Below, in pieces: positions 25,666-33,898 of a stretch of 64,000 nucleotides of DNA. The stretch spans positions 61,950 to 125,949 of the forward strand of contig JBBDJE010000031.1 in the NCBI GenBank assembly GCA_040880065.1, written 5' to 3'. Source of the stretch: Abyssibius sp040880065. Its GTDB lineage: Bacteria; Pseudomonadota; Alphaproteobacteria; Rhodobacterales; Rhodobacteraceae. Both the position numbers and the translations under genes were made by a program. The notes beneath the pieces are model-generated. The model made no database searches. It had not been told where the DNA came from and saw nothing but the letters and a program-made list of their open reading frames with translations. The stretch's first letter is position 1. Every line of letters begins with the position of its first letter.

Positions 25666-26790
25666 ATGACCCGCTACAACCTTGTCCTTGCGCTGCCCTA
25701 TGCCATTACCCTTGGCCTGCTGCCTATCTGGGCGCTGGCCATCACCTATGGCGGCTGGTGGATCGTTGCCATCCCGCTTTACGCCTCGCCGCTGATGTCG
25801 ATTCTGGATCGTGCCTTCGGGCTGTCGAGCTTCAACCTGCCGCCCGAAACCGAAGACTCCGCCCTGTTCTGGCACCGCTTTCTCACATGGGTTTGGGTGC
25901 CCATTCAGGTGGTGGTTATCTTCGGTGCGCTCATTGCCGTGTTCTGGTTTGACCATCTTGGCCCGTGGGAAAGCTTTTTCCTGCTTGCCGCGATTGGCAT
26001 GCTCTCGGGCGGGGTTGGCATTGTTTATGCGCATGAACTCATCCACCAGAAAAACCGGGCCGAGCGCTTGCTGGGCGATATTCTGCTCGGCATGGTGCTG
26101 TATGGCCATTTCCGCACCGAACATGTGCTTGTCCATCACCGCCATGTCGGCACGCCGCGCGATGCGGTTACCGCGCGCTATAACGAAAACTTTTGGCGCT
26201 TCTGGCTGCGTGCCGTGGTTGACAGCTTCAAATCGGCTTGGCGCATCGAGGCGGCGCGCTGCACGCATCGTAACCGCCCGATCTGGCACAAATCCAACCC
26301 GTTCTGGGTTTATTTCGGGCTTGCGGGCGGGTTTTTACTGCTCGCCGCCCTTATCGGCGGCTGGGCGGGCATTGGGTTGTTTGTTCTTCAGGCAGTGGTG
26401 GCGGTCTTCCACCTTGAAATCACCGATTATGTCGAACATTACGGCCTAACCCGCAAACATTTAGGCGCGGGCCGCTACGAGCCGATCGCCCCGCGCCATA
26501 GCTGGAATTCAAACCACACGGTGACGAATTACCTGCTGATCAACCTCCAGCGCCATTCCGACCACCATTACAAACCGTCCCGCCGCTACCCCCTGCTGCA
26601 AACCTATACCGAGCTTGACGCCCCGCAACTCCCCCACGGCTACCCCGCCATGACGTTTATAGCGGCGTTTCCGATATGGTGGCGGCGGCTGATGAACCCC
26701 AAGGTGAAACAATGGCGCGCCATGTATTACCCCGAGATTGTGGACTGGGGGCCGTATAAGCGGGGGGAGACTGAGGTGAGGGGGGAGTGA
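25666..26790 (+). CDS. alkB: Alkane 1-monooxygenase (AlkB-type membrane di-iron hydroxylase)
   Basis: Integral-membrane non-haem di-iron hydroxylase of 374 residues that oxidises the terminal carbon of alkanes with rubredoxin as electron donor. About six membrane helices are visible. The histidine boxes are HELIHQ (about 126), EHVLVHHRHVG (about 157) and LQRHSDHHYKPSRRY (about 295), with the extra family motif ITDYVEHYGL before the third box. Start ATG 25666 (MTRYNLVLALPYA) rather than the in-frame ATG 48 bases earlier. No rubredoxin or regulator is next to it; an AT-rich gene begins two bases after its stop. Confidence 0.92.
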   Translation: MTRYNLVLALPYAITLGLLPIWALAITYGGWWIVAIPLYASPLMSILDRAFGLSSFNLPPETEDSALFWHRFLTWVWVPIQVVVIFGALIAVFWFDHLGPWESFFLLAAIGMLSGGVGIVYAHELIHQKNRAERLLGDILLGMVLYGHFRTEHVLVHHRHVGTPRDAVTARYNENFWRFWLRAVVDSFKSAWRIEAARCTHRNRPIWHKSNPFWVYFGLAGGFLLLAALIGGWAGIGLFVLQAVVAVFHLEITDYVEHYGLTRKHLGAGRYEPIAPRHSWNSNHTVTNYLLINLQRHSDHHYKPSRRYPLLQTYTELDAPQLPHGYPAMTFIAAFPIWWRRLMNPKVKQWRAMYYPEIVDWGPYKRGETEVRGE

Positions 26791-26791
26791 G

Positions 26792-27469
26792 ATGGTTGTA
26801 CCGATAAAATATCACGATATCTACCTACCAGTTAAGTGTTTTTTGAACTCCTACCGAGCGCTTTCAGACGGCATTTCTGGTATTTCCTCGCTCAAGACGT
26901 ATCTGAATGAGAACGCCTCGCTAGTGTATGAATGGAAGTTTAGGTGGGTTGGAATTTGCGCGATTTTGCGGACGTCGGTCGAGCTGTTTCGTGCTGACAG
27001 TAGGCTTTGTATTAACAATTCAATTAGGGACGAAATTGGCCAAGAGTGGCACAAAATTAAGGAACAGAAAGATCTGCATCCAATATTTTGGGAGTTTCTG
27101 CGGAAAGAGCGAGACAATATCGTCCATGAATATAAATGGAATGCCTATGAATTATGGCTGGACCCGAAAGGTAATAGATCTACCCCGTCCATTCATTCTT
27201 TACTGATGACGCCAGAAAATAAAAAGACAATTATCGAAATGAAACACGGGATGTATAAGGGACGAGATTCAATCGAGCTACTTGAAGAGGCGGCATATTG
27301 GATCAAAAGCAGAATATACTCTGCCGTTGAGAGAGCTGGGTTTAATCCAGACGAAGAAAGATCATATTCAAACTTTCAACCGCGACCACCTAGCGCGGCA
27401 TTCAGCCTGTTGACCGAGGGCATGGCTGAACACACCCACAAAAAAACCCCGCCCGAAGGCGAGGTATAG
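26792..27469 (+). CDS. HEPN-like hypothetical protein, AT-rich insertion
   Basis: 225 residues, visibly AT-rich with rare codons compared with alkB and ccrM on either side. Predicted mostly helical. The segment RKERDNIVHEYKW (about residues 105-117) contains an R-x4-H motif as in HEPN ribonuclease/nucleotide-binding domains, with preceding helices of fitting length, so a HEPN-like fold is plausible but unproven. The start ATG lies just after the alkB TGA with GGGGAG as ribosome site. The last ~10 codons (KKTPPEGEV) are made of the ccrM transcription terminator read in reverse, so the native C-terminus is probably lost. Likely acquired, possibly defence-related. Confidence 0.65.
   Translation: MVVPIKYHDIYLPVKCFLNSYRALSDGISGISSLKTYLNENASLVYEWKFRWVGICAILRTSVELFRADSRLCINNSIRDEIGQEWHKIKEQKDLHPIFWEFLRKERDNIVHEYKWNAYELWLDPKGNRSTPSIHSLLMTPENKKTIIEMKHGMYKGRDSIELLEEAAYWIKSRIYSAVERAGFNPDEERSYSNFQPRPPSAAFSLLTEGMAEHTHKKTPPEGEV
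27440..27464 (-). terminator. Rho-independent terminator of ccrM
   Basis: Minus strand: CCTCGCC, the stable tetraloop TTCG, GGCGGGG, then seven T residues. It lies about 65 bases beyond the ccrM stop, with a second hairpin (GCCACT/AGTGG(T)C, about 27475-27495) in between. It overlaps the 3' end of the plus-strand HEPN-like frame. Confidence 0.9.
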
Positions 27470-27530
27470 GTTCGGGCCACTTGCCAGTGGTCCGGGCGGT
27501 TCCTTTGGGCGCAAACTCTGCCCCCTAATT

Positions 27531-28643
27531 TCAGTTTGTTTTCGCCATTTCCGAGCGGATCGCCTGACGCATTAGGTCAATCGGCATCATTTGGCCTTCC
27601 TTTTTCACGTGCCAATAGGTCCAGCCGTTGCAGCTTGGCGCGCCTTCCAGTGCTGCGCCCACCTGATGGATAGAGCCGCGTGTATCATGCGCGATCAGCG
27701 TGCCATCGGCGCGGACCTTGGCGGAATGGCGGCCGTTGAAGGAATAGAGCTTGTCGCCTGGTGACAGGATGCCGCGCTCGACCAACTGGCCAAACGGCAC
27801 GCGCACTTCGGCGCGCTTTCCGGCGGTTACTTGCAGGCTTTCGCTATCGTAACGCCGCACAGAAGCCAGCCGTGCCTCGGCCACCTTGCGATAGGCCGCC
27901 TCACGCTCGATGCCGATGTAATGCCGCCCGAGCTTCTTGGCGACAGCGCCGGTGGTGCCGGTGCCAAAGAACGGGTCCAGCACCACATCGCCGGGCTTGG
28001 TGGAAGCGACCAGCACGCGGTGCAGCAGGCTTTCGGGCTTTTGCGTCGGGTGGGCCTTGTCGCCCGCTTCATCCTTCAGCCGCTCGCCGCCATTGCAAAT
28101 GGGCAGCACCCAATCGCTGCGCATTTGCACGCCATCATTCAGTTCTTTCAGCGCCTCATAGTTGAACGTGTATTTCGAGGCATCGGATTTGCCTGCCCAG
28201 ATCATCGTTTCATGGGCATTGGTCAGCCGCTTGCCACGGAAATTCGGCATCGGGTTGGATTTGCGCCAGACAACGTCGTTCAAAATCCAGAAGCCCGCAT
28301 CTTGCAAGGCCGCCCCCACGCGGAAAATATTGTGATAGCTGCCGATCACCCAGAGCGCGCCATCGGGCTTGAGCACGCGGCGCGCGGCCTTCAGCCAGTT
28401 GCGCGAAAATTCGTCATACACCGCAAAGCTGGCAAACTGGTCCCACGCATCGTCGCAGGCATCGACCTTGCTGTTATTGGGGCGGTGCAGTTCGCCCTTC
28501 AATTGCAGGTTATAAGGCGGGTCGGCAAAGATCAGGTCCACCGAATTTTCCGGCAGCGCGTTCATCGCCTCCACACAGTCTCCCGCCAGAATCGTGTCCA
28601 GCGGCAACTCTTTACTTGGCGTTTTCGCCACTACTTTTGCCAT
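27531..28643 (-). CDS. ccrM: CcrM-type adenine DNA methyltransferase (GANTC)
   Basis: Cell-cycle-regulated N6-adenine methylase; in alphaproteobacteria it methylates GANTC and influences transcription of cell-cycle genes. 370 residues. Catalytic motif DPPYNLQ is near residue 41, the SAM-binding motif FFGTGTTGAVAKKLGRHYIGIE near 230-250, in the beta-class order. The ~90-residue C-terminal extension (GKLYSFNGRHSAKVRADG-like part and SIHQVGAALEGAPSCNGW) is typical of CcrM. I chose ATG 28643 with GAGG upstream over ATG 28676, because a plausible promoter -10 covers the latter. Three GANTC sites precede it. Confidence 0.94.
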   Translation of the reverse strand: MAKVVAKTPSKELPLDTILAGDCVEAMNALPENSVDLIFADPPYNLQLKGELHRPNNSKVDACDDAWDQFASFAVYDEFSRNWLKAARRVLKPDGALWVIGSYHNIFRVGAALQDAGFWILNDVVWRKSNPMPNFRGKRLTNAHETMIWAGKSDASKYTFNYEALKELNDGVQMRSDWVLPICNGGERLKDEAGDKAHPTQKPESLLHRVLVASTKPGDVVLDPFFGTGTTGAVAKKLGRHYIGIEREAAYRKVAEARLASVRRYDSESLQVTAGKRAEVRVPFGQLVERGILSPGDKLYSFNGRHSAKVRADGTLIAHDTRGSIHQVGAALEGAPSCNGWTYWHVKKEGQMMPIDLMRQAIRSEMAKTN

Positions 28644-28671
28644 GTCTTGCCTCGGTTTTATGTTTTCACCG

Positions 28672-28714
28672 AACATGAGTCAAAAGTGATTCGCCGTCAA
28701 TTTCTTTTTGAATC
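28672..28714 (-). promoter_or_regulatory. Candidate ccrM promoter with three GANTC sites
   Basis: GAGTC (28677-28681), GATTC (28688-28692) and GAATC (28710-28714) lie within 38 bases. On the minus strand TTGACG (28700-28695) and CATGTT (28677-28672) are 17 bases apart, a possible sigma70-type promoter whose spacer and -10 edge contain two of the sites. This is the layout expected if CcrM methylation controls its own transcription, as reported for Caulobacter ccrM. Confidence 0.5.
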
Positions 28715-29321
28715 AAGAGGTTATATTAATTTCTTCACACAACATCTTGTGGATGGGTTTGAAGGAACGTCTATGATGTGGGGTGATACCCAGTCTTTGG
28801 AGTCCGGCCCTGTGCGCGGCTACCCCATAGCCTGCATTTGTCTCCCAGCCATAGCCCGGATAGGCGCGGGCAAGCGCGGCCATGATATCATCGCGGGTTT
28901 CCTTGGCGATGATCGAGGCGGCGGCGATGCTCAGGCTCAGGCTGTCGCCTTTCACAATCGCACGGGCGGGCAGGGGGAAGCCGGGCGGGATGCGGTTGCC
29001 ATCAATCAGCGCGAAGGCCGCACCTAGCCCCGCAACCGCGCGCGCCATCGCCAGATCATTGGCGCGCAGAATGTTCAGCCGGTCAATCTCGTCAACCGAA
29101 GCGATGCCAACCCCCCATCGCGCCCGCGCCTTGATCGCATCACACAGCACCGCGCGCCGCGCCGCGCTAAGCTTTTTGCTGTCATCCAGCCCGCGCGGAA
29201 TATAATCCAAATCCAGCACCACAGCCGCGGCCACGACGGGCCCCGCCCAAGGCCCCCGCCCGGCCTCGTCCACCCCGCAAACGGGGGCGGGGTGTTGGTT
29301 TTCAAAATGCAAATCCGGCAT
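28713..29321 (-). CDS. rnhB: Ribonuclease HII
   Basis: Cleaves RNA strands and embedded ribonucleotides in RNA:DNA hybrids. 202 residues. CGVDEAGRGPWAGPVVAAAV (about 15-34) gives the catalytic Asp-Glu pair and the GRG motif; DDSKKLS follows near 46; IVKGDSLSLSIAAASIIAKETRD (about 122-144) supplies the third Asp and the SIAKV-like motif. Its stop is next to the ccrM control region; both genes are on the minus strand. Confidence 0.95.
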   Translation of the reverse strand: MPDLHFENQHPAPVCGVDEAGRGPWAGPVVAAAVVLDLDYIPRGLDDSKKLSAARRAVLCDAIKARARWGVGIASVDEIDRLNILRANDLAMARAVAGLGAAFALIDGNRIPPGFPLPARAIVKGDSLSLSIAAASIIAKETRDDIMAALARAYPGYGWETNAGYGVAAHRAGLQRLGITPHHRRSFKPIHKMLCEEINITS

Positions 29322-29410
29322 AAGCGCAGAGTGCCAAACTGCCAGCCGAACAACAAGCCATCAATCCGGCTGCCGCCACAGCGCATGATGCTCGACAGCA
29401 AATTCCTGCT

Positions 29411-30436
29411 ATGCAATATCACCCTATGGTCCAGCCGCGCATCTCTGTCATTCAGCTCAGCTACAATCAGGCGCCCACATTGCGCCCGGCGCTAAACGCG
29501 ATTCTGGCGCAGAAGGGCGAGCCGCTGGAGATTGTTTTTTCCGATGATGCCAGCACCGACGGCACGTTTGAGCTTATCGAGGAAGTTGTCGCCGCCTATA
29601 AGGGCCCGCATCAGATTGTGATGAACCGCAACCCGGAAAACCTTGGTATTGTGGGCAATGTGAACCGGGCTGTCGCGCTCAGCCATGGGCAGTTCATCGT
29701 GCAATCCAATGGCGATGACATCAGCCTGCCCGATCGCGTGGCGCGGCTGGCTGCCGTGTGGCGTGGCGCACCCGACAGGGTGATGATGGTGTTTTCGGCG
29801 GCTGAACGCATTGACGAGGTCGGCGCCGTTCTTGGCCCCGCCCGCGCCACCAAACTGGCAAATGTCGATGCGCCGCTTGCGGAATTTATCCATGTCAGCG
29901 CCTATATTGCCGGCACCTGCGTGGGGTTTTCGCGCAAACTCTATGATCATTTCGGCCCCATTCCCGACTGCGCCATGGTCGAGGACCACGTTTTGCCGAT
30001 GCGCGCCCGCGCCCTTGGCCACATTGGCGCGCTGCCCGATATTCTGGTGCAATGGCGCACTGGAGGAATAAGCTGGGCTGAGCCTGGGACGATTTCGCAT
30101 CCAAGCAATGTGTTTTACGGCAGGCGGGTTGCGGTCACGCTGCGGGTCGCTGCCAATTATCAGGCCCATATCATCGACCTTGCCAAAATTGATATTGCCG
30201 ATAAAGACAAGATCATCCGCCGTTGCCAGAGGTTTGTAGATCGCGGCGCGTATCTAGAAAAAATTGTCGCAATGCCGGCCATTCTGGCATTTTTCTGCCT
30301 TGTCCCCGCCTATTTTATAACGCTCTGGCGTAATGACAGATTCTATCTGAAAATCACCGGGAAATACGCGTTCCGCCGCGTGCTCTACCCGCTCGCGCTG
30401 TGGCGGTTCAATCGTAAAAACCGGGCCAAACGCTGA
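29411..30436 (+). CDS. Family 2 glycosyltransferase
   Basis: 341 residues, GT-A fold. ISVIQLSYNQAPTLRPALNAIL opens the domain (about 10-31), followed by the nucleotide-sugar-binding SDDASTDGT and NPENLGIVGNVNRA; the DXD-equivalent is SNGDDIS (about 97). A hydrophobic segment near residues 287-307 and a basic tail suggest membrane association. Substrate unknown; it stands alone, divergent from rnhB, so a role in surface polysaccharide is a guess. Either ATG 29411 or 29426 could be the start; neither has a good ribosome site. Confidence 0.85.
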   Translation: MQYHPMVQPRISVIQLSYNQAPTLRPALNAILAQKGEPLEIVFSDDASTDGTFELIEEVVAAYKGPHQIVMNRNPENLGIVGNVNRAVALSHGQFIVQSNGDDISLPDRVARLAAVWRGAPDRVMMVFSAAERIDEVGAVLGPARATKLANVDAPLAEFIHVSAYIAGTCVGFSRKLYDHFGPIPDCAMVEDHVLPMRARALGHIGALPDILVQWRTGGISWAEPGTISHPSNVFYGRRVAVTLRVAANYQAHIIDLAKIDIADKDKIIRRCQRFVDRGAYLEKIVAMPAILAFFCLVPAYFITLWRNDRFYLKITGKYAFRRVLYPLALWRFNRKNRAKR

Positions 30437-30793
30437 TTTGTGTGCGCGCCGGGCAGCCATGCTTTTGTTTAAATGGTCACCCGCTTAAACATGCTGCTGA
30501 ACGGCATTAAAGTTGCCGAGTTCAAGGATTTTTAGGGTGACACACTGAGAAAGGGCCGGGGCATGCTCAGGCAAGCGGGCCCGGCCAAAATGCCACGTTT
30601 TGACGAAGTGTTGGCCAGTCTGCCCTTTGGCTATCGCTGCGACCCATCATAGGCCCATGGAGAGGTTGCTCGGTTCAAGAACCATCGCCTTGCCCCCAAA
30701 TCTGCCACCGTTTTCCGGGTTTTTGCTTGGGCGTCAGCGCGACCAACTCGGTCATCATCTGCGGCGAAACGGTGACGTGATGAATTTTGATTA
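30437..30793. other. Gene-free stretch at left edge of efflux cassette
   Basis: 357 bases with no supported gene on either strand. Short fragments such as a frame reading FDEVLASLPFGYRCDP look like gene remnants but I cannot identify them. It separates the housekeeping glycosyltransferase from the RND efflux operon, whose base and codon usage differ from its surroundings, so it may be a recombination scar. Confidence 0.5.
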
Positions 30794-33700
30794 TCATTTG
30801 TGTCGCGGTTGGGAGCTTGTCGCGTTGGCCTGTTTGCTTGGCCGGAGATCCTCCAGCGCGGCATAAAACGCGGGCAGCACAAGTAGGATCAGCACCGTGG
30901 CGGCAAGCAGACCGAAGACGACCGAGATGACCAGCGGTTTGAGCGTTTGTGCTTGGGTCGAGGTTTCCAAAAGCAATGGCGCCATGCCTATGATGGTGGT
31001 CGAGACAGACACGAAGATCGGGCGGAAGCGGGCGCGGACGGCTTTTCCGGCTGCGAGCGCGGCAGATAGCCCATCGGCGCGGCGGGCATTGATGACGCCG
31101 ACCAGCAGGATCGCGTTGTTCACCACAATCCCCGCCAGTGACGCCGCCCCGACCAGCGACGGCATGGAGATGTTGTAGCCCATCAGCACATGGCCCCAGA
31201 TCACCCCCAGAAACGCCAACGGGATGGTGATCATCACGATCAGGGGCTCGACGTAGCTACGGAACTGGAAGCTGAGCACAAGGTAAATGCCCACGAGTCC
31301 GATCAGAAAGCCACGCAGGATCGAGGCAACGGTTTCTGCCGAATTTGCGGCCTGACCGCCGATCTCGAACGTAAGGCCCGGTATGCCGGCCGCCAGATCG
31401 GGCAAAAAACCATCGGCCAGCCTTGCGGTAATCGCGTCTGCATTGCCGGTCCGGCCGTCCACATCGGCCGAAACGGTCAACGTGCGCAGACCGTTTCGCC
31501 GCGTGATGCTGCCCCAGCCGCGCGCTTCGGCGATTGTGGCGATGCTGGAAAGCGGCACAGTGTCGCCGCTGGGCAGGGCGATCTCGAAGACGTCTAGGTC
31601 GGCAGGGGTGGCACGGTCGGTGTCCGACAAACGGACCTCCAGGTCCCAGACGAGGTCGCCGCGCCGGATCTCGGCGAGTTGCGTGCCAAGGAAGGCTGCG
31701 CGCAACTGCCCTGCGACATCCGTGGCGGTCAGGCCAAGAGCCTCCGCCCCCGGCGACAGGTTCAATCGTAATTCGGGCGCGCCGGGGCGCAGATCGAGTA
31801 TCGCGTTGCGCACGCCCGCGTAGGTTTCCAACTCTGTGAGCGTTGCGCGGCCTGCAGATTCGAGCGTAGTGAGGTCGGAATGGCTGAGACGCAATTCCAC
31901 CGCGATGCCTTGCGGGCCGATCCCCGGCTCGGTCAGGATCAGCGAGCTAACGCCGGCAAGCGGGCCTATCTCTTCGCGCCAGAACGTCACGATGTCATCA
32001 AGCGTGCTCGTCCGCGTCTCCGCCCCCAGAAGGTCTACTGCGACGGTTGCGACATGGGCGCCTGTCTCACCGGCCGAAAGGTTTCGGCCCAGCCGGGTGA
32101 TGCGACGGATCACAAGGGGCTGCGCCTGGGGTTGTTCGGGGGTCAGGCGGGCGTTCACGCGGTCAAGCGCCGCTTCTACCTGCGCGATAGCCTGGGCACT
32201 GCGCGTCAGCGGTGTGCCAGCGGGCAGCAGTAATCGCGCCTCCAGCACGTCGCCGTCGATATCGGGCATCGCCTCGCGTTTGACCACGCCGCCGCCTAAT
32301 GCGCCCACGGTCAGGATCAATGCACCGATGGCCAGTCCTGCGACCAGCCAGCGTGCCTTGATCGCGGCATCAGCCACACGGCCCATACCTTCGCGCAAGG
32401 CGTCGAACCCCGCATCAAAGCGGATACGAAAGCGCGAGGGCGCGGTTTCCTTCCTCACGCCCTTCAGGTGATGGGGCAGAATCAGGAACGCCTCGACCAG
32501 CGAGGCGGCAAGGGCTGCCAGCAGGACGATTGGCAGAACCTTTAGCACCGCGCCCAACTCGCCTGCCAAGAAGGCCAGCGGCAGGAAGACCGCAAGCGTG
32601 GTCAGAAACGACGAGATGACGCCGGGCGCCACGGCGGCAACGCCCGCAGCCACGTTTTTTACCGTCGCGCCCTCGGTGGCATGCACCGCGATGGAATCCG
32701 CAATCACGATTGAATCGTCCATCACGATCCCGATCGCCATCAGCAGCGCCACCAGCGTCATCATGTTGAGGCTGAGCCCTGTCAGCGCCATCCAGATAAA
32801 AGCACCCGCAAAGGCTACAGGCAGACCCATAGCCGCCCAGATCGCAAAACCGGGGCGGAAGAACAGGCTCATCAGGGCCACGACCAGAACAAGGCCAATC
32901 ACCCCGTTCTGCACCAGCATCAACAGCCGGTCGCGGATGATGGATGTCACGTCCTGCACGACCTCCACCGTAATCGTGGATGGCAAACGCAGTGTTTCTT
33001 CGGCCACCAGCGCCGCGACACCGTCGAGCACGCGCAGTGCGTCAGCATCGAGCGCCTTGGCGATGTCAATCACGACGGCAGGGGTGCCATCGACAAAGGC
33101 GCGGTCGTGCGGCGGCTCGAAGCGTTCTTTGATCACCGCCACGTCGCCCAGTGTCAGGGTCGCGCCGCTTGGAAGGACCAGAACGGGTATCGTCGCCAGT
33201 GCGGTGGCCGTGTCGCGCTCGGCGGTGAAGCGCAGGGTCAGGTCCGCGCCCGGCCCCTCCAGCGTGCCGGCGGGCAGGTCGATGTTTTGGGCAGCGAGAG
33301 CGGCAGCCAGTGCCGCAGGGTTCAGGCCGTGGCTGTCCAGCACGGCACGCGTCGCGGTGATGGAGAGCGTCCGTGTGCCCAGTCCGCTGCGGGTCACGCG
33401 CGCCACGCCGGGCAATGCGGTGAGGCGGTCCGACAGCGCGTCGGCGTATAGGTCCAACGCGCCCAGCGGCAGATTGCCCGAGATGGCGACCGATGTGACC
33501 GGATCGGAGCGGTGCAGTTCGCGCACCACAGCGGGATCGGCGCGAGCGGGAAAGCTATTGATGGCGGAAACCTCGGTGCGCAGTGAATTGACGAAGCGCA
33601 GCGCGTCATTGCCCGGTGCCATGGTCGCCACGGCGCGGGCGCGGCCCGTTTGCGCGTTGCACACGAAGGTCCCAAGCCCTTCGACACCCTGCGCACTGTC

Positions 33701-33898
33701 CCAGAGCGGCGCGCAAATCGCGGTTTCAACGTCCTCGGCGGCGGCCCCGCGATAGGGCACCGTGATCTCAGCCTCGACCGCGCGGAAATCCGGGAAGGTT
33801 TCGCGCAACAGGCCGGGGACCGCAAAAACACCCGCAGCCAGTAACAAAAGCAAAAGCAGGTTGCCCGCCGTCGGGTGGCTGGTAAACCAGCGGATCAT
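30794..33898 (-). CDS. RND-family efflux permease (AcrB/MexB type)
   Basis: Proton-driven inner-membrane pump of 1034 residues with the usual 12 helices in two halves and two large periplasmic loops. The N-terminal helix (MIRWFTSHPTAGNLLLLLLL), the proton-relay Asp pair in GIVMDDSIVIADSIAV (helix 4, about 390-405) and the second-half AAGKAVRARFRPI/STTIIGMAPLL region are visible. The sequence fits the hydrophobe/amphiphile efflux class. It overlaps its adaptor gene by four bases (ATGA) and is divergent from a TetR gene. Neither an outer-membrane channel nor a substrate is evident here. Confidence 0.92.
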   Translation of the reverse strand: MIRWFTSHPTAGNLLLLLLLAAGVFAVPGLLRETFPDFRAVEAEITVPYRGAAAEDVETAICAPLWDSAQGVEGLGTFVCNAQTGRARAVATMAPGNDALRFVNSLRTEVSAINSFPARADPAVVRELHRSDPVTSVAISGNLPLGALDLYADALSDRLTALPGVARVTRSGLGTRTLSITATRAVLDSHGLNPAALAAALAAQNIDLPAGTLEGPGADLTLRFTAERDTATALATIPVLVLPSGATLTLGDVAVIKERFEPPHDRAFVDGTPAVVIDIAKALDADALRVLDGVAALVAEETLRLPSTITVEVVQDVTSIIRDRLLMLVQNGVIGLVLVVALMSLFFRPGFAIWAAMGLPVAFAGAFIWMALTGLSLNMMTLVALLMAIGIVMDDSIVIADSIAVHATEGATVKNVAAGVAAVAPGVISSFLTTLAVFLPLAFLAGELGAVLKVLPIVLLAALAASLVEAFLILPHHLKGVRKETAPSRFRIRFDAGFDALREGMGRVADAAIKARWLVAGLAIGALILTVGALGGGVVKREAMPDIDGDVLEARLLLPAGTPLTRSAQAIAQVEAALDRVNARLTPEQPQAQPLVIRRITRLGRNLSAGETGAHVATVAVDLLGAETRTSTLDDIVTFWREEIGPLAGVSSLILTEPGIGPQGIAVELRLSHSDLTTLESAGRATLTELETYAGVRNAILDLRPGAPELRLNLSPGAEALGLTATDVAGQLRAAFLGTQLAEIRRGDLVWDLEVRLSDTDRATPADLDVFEIALPSGDTVPLSSIATIAEARGWGSITRRNGLRTLTVSADVDGRTGNADAITARLADGFLPDLAAGIPGLTFEIGGQAANSAETVASILRGFLIGLVGIYLVLSFQFRSYVEPLIVMITIPLAFLGVIWGHVLMGYNISMPSLVGAASLAGIVVNNAILLVGVINARRADGLSAALAAGKAVRARFRPIFVSVSTTIIGMAPLLLETSTQAQTLKPLVISVVFGLLAATVLILLVLPAFYAALEDLRPSKQANATSSQPRHK

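Noticed and set aside
30600..30866. 88-codon plus-strand frame in the gene-free stretch
   Set aside because: No ribosome site, no motif, and it runs into the antisense end of the RND gene.
32598..33755. Long open frame (385 codons) on the plus strand
   Set aside because: It is antisense to the well-supported RND permease, rich in Ser, Arg and Thr without motifs, as expected for the reverse strand of a GC-rich gene.
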